Source: Vitellaria paradoxa
Lineage: Eukaryota; Streptophyta; Magnoliopsida; Ericales; Sapotaceae
Direction of reading: 5' to 3'
Length of the DNA stretch: 64,000 nt
Assembly (NCBI GenBank): GCA_019916065.1
Contig: CM034243.1
Span: forward strand, 4,774,001-4,838,000
Shown piece by piece: positions 47,007-56,297 of this stretch. Below the pieces are notes generated by a model. It was not told the origin of the DNA. It saw only the letters and a list, made by a program, of their open reading frames with translations, and did not search any database. Position 1 is the stretch's first letter; the number at the start of each line of letters is the position of its first letter. The position numbers were made by a program, and so were the translations under genes.

Positions 47007-47277
47007 ATTATATGGTTAAGAGTATTATCATATATTAAAATAGTTAAGTAGTAGAAATATATTTAAAAGTAATATATATTGTTATTTGTGCAAATTCAAT
47101 CAAATAGTAAACGTAAAACAAATTAAAATATTGATACCATCAATAGCATTGATTTGATTAAATTCAAATTTTAATAAATAAAAAGAAAAGAGAAAATCAA
47201 AAAGATTGAAAAATAATAGCATGTATTCATATAATTAAATAATTTTTATAATTATTATTTTTAGTCTTTCTGTCGCA

Positions 47278-47309
<32 letters not shown>

Positions 47310-47692
47310 TAATTACATATAAAAACTTACAAAACATTTATCAATTACATATAAAAATTTTAAAAAATTAAAATTTAAGTACGTATTTAGTAAGTTGTAA
47401 AGTCGAAGAGAAAATTGTTGTAATAAAAAGTCTCCAAGAAATTTGAAAAAAAAAAAAAGAAGACTTTGCATCTATTTGTTTTTTTCACATTTGGGAGAGT
47501 TCTATTCTATTTAGATTATTAGTATATCATTTTGAAATCCTATCTTATTTCGATTAAAATATTATTTTGATCGAATTGAAAGTTCAAATCTAATTAAAAT
47601 TTGAGTGTTATTTTAATTAAATTAATTTATCTATTGTCAACTTTATATTTTATATTTTTAATATTATTTAATATTTTTTAAGAAATAATATT

Positions 47693-47732
<40 letters not shown>

Positions 47733-48966
47733 TTGACCAACAATATTACAATTTGATTTAAGATATATCACTTATTTTACTTAATGATAAAAATAATAAA
47801 GGACATATTACTTGTTAATAAATTACAATCTTTATTTAATAGATTAATTATTTTTGCATTATTTTATTTAATTATAATAATAATTATTATATTTATTATT
47901 TTTAAATAATAGTTTATTGAATTATAAAAATTAAAAATAAGAAGTTATATGATAATTAAATAGAAGTATCTATTAAATAAAAATATGAAGTGATATCCAT
48001 GAATATTTTAGTTTAAATAGAATTGTGAATAAGTGATAATTTTATACAATACTAATTCTATTTAGATTATATAATTATAAATTAAGATAATTATAATTAT
48101 AAATTTATGTTAATAAATTAAAATTTTTATTTAACAAGCTAATTATTTTTTTACATTATTTTGTTTAATAATAATAATAGTTATTATTAAAAACTTTATT
48201 TAACAAGGTAAATATATATTTTTTGCATTATCTTGTTTAATAATAATAATATATATTATGTTTTAAACAATAATTAAAATATTTGTCATATTATATTTAT
48301 TTTAAATTATTATTAAAACCTTTATTTAACAAGGTAAATATTTTTTTACATTATTTTGTTTAATAACAATAATAATGTTTATTATGTTTTAAACAATAAT
48401 TAATTAAAATATAGAAAAAAATGATATGCTTTAAATAAAAATAAAAATAAAAAATAAGAAATTATATGATAAATAGATGTGTAAATTAAATAAAAATATC
48501 AAGTGAAATCTATGAACATTCTAGTTTAAATAAAATTAAAATTACAAATAAGCAGTAATTATGTAAAATACTAATTTCTTTATAAGATAATTAAAATAAC
48601 TATAATTAAGTATCACGTGTCACAACCACATACGTGTTGTAACCGTAGTGCAAATTAAATTTTACGTGGCTCAAAATATTTATAATTAAGTGCCACGTGT
48701 CATAACCGTAACGCAAGTGATGCAACAATGTTACCAAGCTTTACTATATATATATATATATATATATATGTATCTATATAATAAAATATAACTGGTCGAT
48801 GTGACGGTTGTGTATGTGATAATAAAAAGAGGGGAGAGGGCTGAGAGAGAGAGAGAGAGAGGCAGGGGGTTGGGTTTGAAATTTAAATTTGGGCTAACAG
48901 AAAACTATGTTTTGCATGGGTGTGAAGTTAGTAATATGATATGATATGATTTTAAGCTAGCTCACT

Positions 48967-49312
48967 GGTTCTCATATCAAGAACCCAGATTGGTGTGTGT
49001 AAGTATAAAGCCCTCACCTGGCATGCCATATTTTTTTGAGATGGTGTGTTGGGTTTGTCGCCTATCTTTCCCTCTTGTAAAAACAAACAAAGTTTCGGCT
49101 AATTTCCCGTCTTCTATCCCTCTCTCACTCTGTGGGCTGCACCGTTCCACTGGAGCGGTGGGTTGGGCTAAGGCCCATGAATTGGGACAGGTTCCCACAT
49201 CGGGAACCCAGGTTGGTGTGTGTGAGTATAAAGCCCTCACTTGGTATGTCATGTTTTTTTGATATGGTGTGTTGAATTTGTGACATATCTTTCCTTTTTG
49301 TCAAAAAAAAAA
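48967..49312. repeat. direct repeats resembling an LTR fragment
   Basis: A unit of about 110 bp (GGTTGGTGTGTGTGAGTATA, then AAGCCCTCAC, GGTGTGTTG, TATCTTTCC) occurs at about 48970-49080 and again at 49193-49310, about 85% alike. The spacer has GGGCTAAGGCCCATGAATTG and TTCCCACATCGGGAACCC, words common in small plant retroelement LTRs with a TATAAAG box. It may be a rearranged TRIM or solo-LTR cluster. Confidence 0.5.
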
Positions 49313-49696
49313 AAAAAAAAAAAAAAACTAACTCACTAGTTTTTTGAATTAACACTGATGAATTGAGTTTGAGTTTTACGAGTAGCAAAATAAAGTCGAG
49401 TTCGATTCATTTATGCCATGACTTGAGCTTGAGTTTGAATAACAAACCAACAACTCCATTCTTAGCTATCATGAATTTTTTTATCGGTTCTCCAGTCAAC
49501 AAGTACTGTAATATAATATGGCAATAAAAAATAGATGCTGAAGTTAAACACTCCTCCATTGCAATTATTATAAATTCAAGCTAAAGCATGGTGACACTGT
49601 TGGTTACCAAAAGGAGGAGCTCGGAAAGATGATGCTACTACCCCTTCAATTTGTGCAGAGGTTGCCATCAAAGAACTTGCCGACTGGGGCTATCCA

Positions 49697-49701
49697 CTCC
49701 C
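49697..49701. repeat. target-site duplication, left copy
   Basis: CTCCC directly before the TGTTAATT start of the copia 5' LTR; the same five bases follow the 3' LTR at 54449-54453. Confidence 0.85.
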
Positions 49702-50143
49702 TGTTAATTATGGCTCATATTCGAAGGATGTTTAATACTGTTCACTCAAGGCTCCAGCAAAGGGGAGAGTTGTGGGGTGCGTGAGCACCACACAACTCTC
49801 CCGGTCAAGTTCGTACTAGTCCGTTGCAGGGATTAGTAGGTAGTCGGGGGCGGAGCCCCGCGGTACGGTACAGGTGTAATTCTGTACAGTTCATTGTATA
49901 TTTTTTAATGAGGGGTATGTGAGTAATTTTGGGTTACCTAGATGCTAGCTTTAAAATGGTAAACCCTAGTTATTATGATGTACTCAGCCGTTTTTCTCTT
50001 CATAGTAAAGAACAGACAGAAAACCTCCTGTGGACGTAGGCACATTGCCGAACCACGTAAAATTTCGTGTTCTTGTGTGATCGTCTTTTATTTTCTGCCT
50101 TAGATTGTATTCTTGTGTGTTGCTCGATTCCAGTTTTTCATCA
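49702..50143 (+). repeat. copia 5' LTR
   Basis: 442 bp. It contains a strong hairpin: GGGAGAGTTGTG (49763-49774) with CACAACTCTCCC (49791-49802), extended by GGTGC/GCACC around a GTGA tetraloop, one mismatch between the two stems. A second GC hairpin (GGGGC GGA GCCCC) lies near 49847-49860 and a TGTATATTTTT TATA-like site near 49895-49905. These sit in what should be U3. Confidence 0.9.
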
Positions 50144-50145
50144 AT

Positions 50146-50157
50146 TGGTATCAGAGC
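50146..50157 (+). other. primer-binding site
   Basis: TGGTATCAGAGC, complementary to the 3' end of plant initiator methionyl-tRNA, two bases after the 5' LTR. It primes minus-strand DNA synthesis. Confidence 0.9.
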
Positions 50158-50160
50158 AAG

Positions 50161-53100
50161 ATGAGCGGATTGGGGGCACATGCGAAGTTCGATAAATTCG
50201 ATGGTAAGGGGAATTTCAGTCTATGGCAGATGCGCGTGACAGATCTGTTAACTCAGATGAAGGTTCACAAGGCGTTGAAGGGAACGAAGCCAGCAAACTT
50301 GGATGAAGACGAGTGGCAGGACATGGAGTCAATCGCCTTCAGTACAATCCGGATGTGTCTGGCAGATTCAGTCATATATGATATAATCAACGAGAAGACA
50401 TCAAAGAGTTTATGGTTAAAACTGGAGAGTCTATTTATGTCAAAGAATGTCACAAACAAGTTGTTCTTGAAGCGAGATCTGTTTTTGTTTCGAATGGAAG
50501 AAGGTGGAGACTTAGGGAATCACATAACTCAGTTCAACCAAAAAGTCAGTGATATGGAGCGCGTGGGTGAGAAGCTTGATGACGAGAATAAGGCGTTAAT
50601 GCTTATCTGCAGTTTACCGCATTCGTTTAATCACTTGACCACCACTCTGATGTTTGGTAAGGATACGCTGGATTATGATGAAGTTGTCACAGCCCTGAGA
50701 TCCCATCAGAACCTTCAGAAATTCGATGCAGGAAACTCTCAAGCTGAGAGTTTGGCTACCAGCTCAGAAAGGGGCAGGACAAAAAATAGAGAGCAGTCAA
50801 GGCCGAAATCCAAAGGCAGATCCAAGTCGAAGGTTAAGAAAAATGAATGCTACAAGTGCAAACAGAGGGGACACTGGAAGAAGGATTGTCCATTGCTTAA
50901 GAATCAAGTGACTGATAGGCAAAGGGAAGGGCCTTCGAATTCTGCCAGCGTGGTATCCGATACATCTGCAGAGGAAGATTTATTGGCTGTTAACACAGCA
51001 GGTAACATTTGTTTTACTGATTCTTGGACATTGGATTCAGCTTGTTCTTCGCATTACACAGCACATAGGGATTGGTTTTATACTTATAAGTCCTGTGATG
51101 CGGGAAGTGTTGTATTGGGTGATAACCGTGCTTGCAAGGCTGTGGGGATTGGAACAATTAGGATAAAGATGTTTGATGGAACTGTTAGAACACTGGAAAA
51201 GGTAAAACATGTCCCAGAATTGAAGAAGAATCTTATATCACTAGGGCAGTTAGAGAAGTCTTTGCATGGCTTTTCAGCAACTCCAGGCAGTGGTGTTTTG
51301 AAGATTTCAATAGGTGCAATGGTTGTAATGAAGGGAAAACGGATGGAGAATAATCTGTATAAACTCATAGGCAGCACAGTTATTGGTTCTGCATCTGCAT
51401 TGTCATCTTCAGAGAAAGATTCAGATGCTTCTAGGCTTTGGCATATGCGATTGGGACATATCAGTGAGCAGGGACTGAATGAACTTCACAAAAGACAGCT
51501 GCTAAAAGGGTATAAACAGTGTCAGATTGGTTTTTGTGAATTCTGTGTTTATGGGAAACAAAACAGAGTTCGGTTTAACATCTCCTCACATAGAAGCAAG
51601 GATGTGTTAGAGTATGTTCATACAGATGTTTGGGGCTCAGCTAAGATTACAGCAAAAGGTGGAGCAAGGTATTTTGTTAGTTTCATTGATGATTTCTCTC
51701 GCAAGGTCTGGATCTATTTCATGAGGGAAAAATAAGAGGTTTTCTCAAAGTTTAAGGAGTGGAAAGCAGTCATTGAGAAGCAGACAGAAAAGAATGTAAA
51801 GTGCTTGAGGTCTGACAATGGGGGTGAATACACTTCAGTTGAGTTCATTGAGTTCTGCAAGAAAGAAGGAATTGTAAGAAATTACACAGTTCCAAAGACA
51901 CCACAGCAAAATGGAGTTGCAGAGAGGATGAACAGGACTTTGCTGGAAAGGGCTAGATCAATGAGACTACATGCAGGATTACCTAAACAGTTCTGGGCAG
52001 AAGCAGTTAATACAACTTGTTTTATTGTTAACAGGTCGCCTTCGAGTCGACTAGAGGGGAAATCTGCAGAAGAAGTTTGGACAGGTAGAACAGTTGATTA
52101 TTCATTTCTTAAAGTTTTTGGATGTCCAGCTTATGCACATGTACCCAGTGATGAAAGGTCGAAACTGGATTCAAAGTCTAGGAAGTGCATTTTTATTGGT
52201 TATGCAAAGGGAGTGAAAGGATATAGACTGTGGGATCCAGAGGCACAGAAAGTAATTGTTAGCAGGGATGTAGTCTTTGATGAAGAGGCTATGTTAAATG
52301 GTCCGGATGCACATCAGGAAACAGAGTCTGATTCAAGTTCTGTGAGTCAGGTGGAGGTTGACATTGACAGTTTCTCAAAGTCAGTTAAGCTAGAAAGTGA
52401 ATCAGTAAATGTTGATGATGATCTAGTCACTCCAAGCCAGAGGCAGCAGCATGAGCATAACATTGCTACAGGAAGAACCAAACGTATCATTAAACCACCA
52501 GTCAGGTGTGGTTTTGAAGATGATAATGATGATTATGCTTCTTTTGCTTTATTAACAAGTTGTGGAGAACCATGCTCTTTCCAAGAGGCAGTTTCAACTG
52601 CAGAAAAAGAAAAATGGATGGAAGCTATGGCTGAAGAGATAGAGTCTCTACACAAGACTCAGACTTGGGAGTTAGTTAAACTTCCAAGTGGAAAGAAGCC
52701 AATTGGATGTAAGTGGGTCTACAAGAAGAAAGAAGGGGCTACAGAAAAGGAAGGTGTACGTTTTAAAGCACGGTTGGTAGCAAAAGGTTATTCACAGAAA
52801 AAGGGGATTGACTACAATGAGGTATTTTCTCCAGTGGTGAGGCATACAACAATCAGGGTGCTATTAGCTTTGACAGCTCAGTTGGACATGGAGTTAGAGC
52901 ATTTGGATGTCAAAACCGCCTTTCTACATGGGGAGTTAGAAGAGCAGATTTATATGCATCAGCCTGAAGGTTTTGAAGAACTTGGGAAAGAACATCTTGT
53001 CTGCAAGCTGAAGAAGTCTCTATATGGATTGAAACAGTCTCCAAGGCAATGGTACAAGCGTTTTGATTCATTTATGTTGAGCATTGGCTTTACCCGTTGT

Positions 53101-54132
53101 GAGTATGATTGCTGTTTGTACTTTAAAATGCTGAATGATGGCTCTTATATCTTCTTGTTGATTTACGTTGATGATATGTTGATTGCTGCAAGAAGTATGT
53201 ATGATGTTTGTCAGCTTAAGTCTCTACTAGGTAAAGAATTTGATATGAAGGATTTAGGGGCTGCAAAGAAAATCCTTGGCATGAAAATTAGTAAAAACAG
53301 AAAGAATAGAAAACTGTGGCTTTCTCAAAAGAAGTACATTGAGAGAGTGTTTGAGAAATTTGGAATGAATAAGGCTAAGCCAGTCTCTACACCTTTGGCT
53401 AGTCATTTTAAAATGTCCAGTTTGCAATGTCCTAAGACTGATGAGGAGATGGAATCTATGTCAAAGGTTCCGTATGCAAATGCAGTTGGGAGCTTAATGT
53501 ATGCCATGGTCTGCACTAGACCAGATCTTGTATATGTAGTCAGTGTGATTAGTAGGTTCATGGCTAATCCAGGAAAGGAGCATTGGCAAGCAGCAAAATG
53601 GGTTCTCCGATATCTAAGAGGTACGTCTAATTATGGGATTTGTTTTGGCACAGTTGACAGTTTAGTGTCTGTTGTTGGTCATGTAGACTCAGATTATGCT
53701 GGAGATATGGATGATAGAAAGTCCACCACAGGGTATGTATTTACTTTAGCAAAGGGTCCAATTAGTTGGAGGTCTACTTTGCAGAGTGTAATTGCATTAT
53801 CAACAACTGAGGCAGAGTACATGGCAATAACAGAGGCAGCTAAGGAAGCATTGTGGTTGAAGAGGTTGATGACAGAAATTGGTTTTGAACTGCAGACTCT
53901 TAGTCTACATTGTGACAGTCAGAGTGCGATTGACTTATCCAAGAATCAAGTGTATCATGCTCGAACCAAGCATATTGCTGTGAGGTATCACAAGGTTAGG
54001 GAGCTAATTTCTTCTGGTGAGTTTCTGTTGGTGAAGATACATACAAATGAGAATGCAGCAGATATGTTCACAAAGGCACTTCAGCTTGAGAAGTTCAAAC
54101 ATTGTTTGGACTTGCTCCAAGTTACAGACTGA
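50161..54132 (+). pseudogene. copia gag-pol polyprotein with one in-frame stop
   Basis: A single frame of 1323 codons before the terminal TGA starts at ATG 50161, four bases after the primer site. Gag begins MSGLGAHAKFDKFDGKGNFS and has the CCHC knuckle CYKCKQRGHWKKDC near residue 230. The protease site reads LDSACSSHYT, with DSA in place of the more usual DSG. Integrase shows the HH-CC zinc motif (LWHMRLGHIS...CEFC), HTDVWG, IDDFSRKVW and TPQQNGVAERMNRTLLE. Reverse transcriptase has FKARLVAKGYSQ and YVDD at 53164-53175. RNase H has STTEAEYMA and ARTKHIAVRYHKVRE. A TAA at 51733-51735, between the first and second catalytic acids of integrase, breaks the frame; downstream sequence stays open in the same frame, so it is a point nonsense change. 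Lineage within copia is uncertain. Confidence 0.93.
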
Positions 54133-54213
54133 GATTTGTGAAGGAGTTGGGGCTTGAGGTGGAGGTATGAGTCTTCAAGGTTGAGCAGGTCTTCTAAGGG
54201 TGCGAATATTCGC

Positions 54214-54225
54214 CAAGGTGGAGAA
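54214..54225 (+). other. polypurine tract
   Basis: AAGGTGGAGAA immediately before the TGTTAA of the 3' LTR; in copia elements this primes plus-strand synthesis. Confidence 0.7.
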
Positions 54226-54448
54226 TGTTAATTATGGCTCATATTCGAAGGATGTTTAATACTGTTCACTCAAGGCTCCAGCAAAGGGGAGAGTTGTGTT
54301 CTCTTCATAGTAAAGAACAGATAGAAAACCTCCCGTGGACGTAGGCACATTGCCGAACCACGTAAAATTTCGTGTTCTTGTGTGATCGTCTTTTATTTTC
54401 TGCCTTAAATTGTATTCTTGTGTGTTGCTCGATTCTAATTTTTCATCA
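54226..54448 (+). repeat. copia 3' LTR, shortened by 219 bp
   Basis: 223 bp. It matches 49702-49774 and then 49994-50143 of the 5' LTR; the segment equivalent to 49775-49993 is absent, including the TATA-like site. The break begins exactly after the left arm of the 5' LTR hairpin. Confidence 0.9.
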
Positions 54449-54540
54449 CTCCCACTCTTGTGGAAAAGGATATCAACTGAGAATGGGGTGGGAGTGGAGT
54501 TCAAATTCAATCCCACTTTATACCTTTTCCATCCCTTTCA

Positions 54541-54543
<3 letters not shown>

Positions 54544-54610
<67 letters not shown>
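54544..54610. repeat. (CT)33 microsatellite
   Basis: Uninterrupted CT array 95 bp downstream of the copia insertion. ORFs of repeated Ser-Leu in this stretch are artefacts. Confidence 0.95.
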
Positions 54611-54614
<4 letters not shown>

Positions 54615-54654
54615 CTCTTTATTCTTATCTCATATTCATTTTGATATTCAATTA

Positions 54655-56050
54655 AAGGATGACATTTCTAGAAGGTTGATAAAGAACAAAACATAAAGCC
54701 TCTTTCTTTCTCTGTTCAATTATGAGTTTTTCTTCAATTGGAGGCGCCTTTGGATGAGGTTGTTATGTGGAAATTGTACTGAATCTTCATTTACAAGAAA
54801 AAAAAAATTATGAAATTTTGACACTGTAACATTTCGTGTAATCTATATTAATATAAGTGAACAGGAGATATAGTTATTGAAACTTATAATTTAGTTAATT
54901 CTTGTTTGTTTATTTCATTGATACCCTCCAACTACTTGTAAATTAAAATAATATGAGTAAATTTTGAAAATTACTATTGTAATAATTAGTTTTACTTTAC
55001 TATTTTATAACCATTAATATATATATATATATATATGTATGTTACTTTTATGCATCAACTATTTATATGTGAAGGGTAAATTATAATAATAACTTTTACG
55101 ATTTAATTGCGTCTAATTTTGGTCCATGTACTTCTAATTGCAGCAACCACTCCTTGTAGTATTAATCATGTAGTAATGTATTTAAAAAAATAAATACATT
55201 TGATTCTTAATTTCTTATTCAATTATTTCAAACTCATCATCCATGTGCATCCCCATAAAATTCCACACAATTAGGAAAATTCAGTTGATGACAACCGCAA
55301 ATAAATAAAATTAAGAGGAAAAAATAATACAAATAAAGGCTTCGTTTGTGAGTTTAAGAGATTAAAAAAAAAATTAGTTAAGAGATAAGATAAATAATTA
55401 TATTTTATTTTTATTTATTTATAAATTTAGTAAAGAAAGAATAATAATTTATTTATTTCTATTTGTAAGTTAAGAAGGAATGGAAGGAGAAAAAAGAGTA
55501 AATAGTTATTTTACTATTAAATTTTTTAAAAAATTGAAATGCAATCAATTTATTCAGTATTATAACAGTTATTTTTTATTCTTTATTATGAGTAAATATG
55601 TTATTTTGAAAGTTTTATTAATTCATTTTTTCTCTTAATTTCTTATCACTTTTAAGAAGAAAAAAATTTTAAAATTTTATTATTCACTTTTCTTTCTATT
55701 TATTTTTATTTTTTTTCTCCCTTAAAAAAAACTCACAAATAAATTATTAATTCTAAAACCCCTTCTCTCTCTCTCACTCTCTTGTCTTTTCCATTTCGAT
55801 TCATCCAAACGGGCTACGATAAAAACTACCAGGAATATCCGAATATAAAAATTGGCGGAGTTTCCACAATTTACATAAACAAGGGGTAAACCGCCAAAAT
55901 AGGAGTGGCATTTCGGTAGTTAACTTTGAATTGCGAGGCAAAAATGTGACGTCCTCCCTTTCTTCATCCCCGTAGGCGTGGGACCTCTCTGGTTTCAAAT
56001 TGCTCCCCCGAAAAACACACCGTAAACTCCTCGCAGACTTCGCTCACACA
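54655..56050. other. spacer upstream of the MORN gene
   Basis: No gene is seen. A TA array lies at about 55018-55036; a foldback-like segment lies at about 55345-55745 (GGCTTCGTTTGTGAG at the left, CTCACAAATAAATT at the right). A less AT-rich stretch from 55790 to 56050 is probably promoter; TA-rich runs at 56055-56115 precede the leader. Confidence 0.45.
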
Positions 56051-56136
56051 CATGGTATATATATACACACTACTATATATATATGTGAAGATAATATATA
56101 TATATATATATATAGTAGAGAGAGAGAGTGAGAGGA

Positions 56137-56145
56137 ATGCTTTGA
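56137..56145 (+). promoter_or_regulatory. two-codon uORF in the MORN gene leader
   Basis: ATG CTT TGA in the GA-rich leader, 152 nt before the main ATG, if transcription starts in the preceding TA-rich region. Confidence 0.4.
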
Positions 56146-56291
56146 ATTCCGACCGTTCTTGAGAGAGAAACTACTCCGAAATTGAAGAGGGGGAGAGAGG
56201 TTTTGTCGAAGATAAGGAGAATCGGCGATTCGTCAACCTATTTGCAGACGGAGAAGATTAAAGAGAGAGAGAGAGGTTAGGTTTTTTCCTT

Positions 56292-56297
56292 ATGTAA
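56292..56297 (+). promoter_or_regulatory. AUG-UAA start-stop element overlapping the main AUG
   Basis: The sequence TATGTAATGCATCAG contains an ATG (56292-56294) followed at once by TAA (56295-56297); the last A of the TAA is the first base of the main ATG (56297-56299). It is thus a minimal uORF with its stop overlapping the main start. AUG-UAA elements are known to stall ribosomes and, in Arabidopsis NIP5;1, to respond to boron. Function here is inferred. Confidence 0.6.

Larger units (their letters stand above)
45291..48960. other. 3' flank of CK2 beta and AT-rich intergenic DNA
   Basis: The first few hundred bases are probably 3' UTR (a C13 run at 45434-45446 is notable). There is no further gene. 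Contents: an inverted-repeat element (46411-46624), a MITE (46851-47006), TA arrays at 47284-47310, 47697-47729 and 48747-48769, and A/T-only stretches with repeated TTTATTTAACAAGGTAAAT and AATAATAATA words between 47.8 and 48.4 kb. Confidence 0.5.
49702..54448 (+). mobile_element. Ty1/copia LTR retrotransposon
   Basis: A 4.75-kb element with LTRs starting TGTTAATTATGG and ending TTTTTCATCA, a 5-bp target duplication (CTCCC), an initiator-Met tRNA primer site, one gag-pol frame in the copia order (protease, integrase, reverse transcriptase, RNase H), and a purine-rich tract before the 3' LTR. The LTRs differ in length, 442 against 223 bp, but over the shared 223 bp I count about five mismatches, all transitions. 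Nearly intact structure and low divergence point to a fairly recent insertion. The internal stop codon and the cut 3' LTR make this copy unlikely to move by itself. Confidence 0.95.

Noticed and set aside
50113..50160. Extending the copia polyprotein upstream to the first ATG at 50113
   Set aside because: That ATG lies inside the 5' LTR and the frame would run through the primer-binding site; the start at 50161 fits copia gag.
49702..54448. Integrated plant virus (pararetrovirus)
   Set aside because: Integrase precedes reverse transcriptase, there is no movement or coat protein, and LTRs with a 5-bp target duplication are present; this is a copia retrotransposon.
54372..54655. ORFs with long Ser-Leu repeats
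   Set aside because: Produced by the CT microsatellite.
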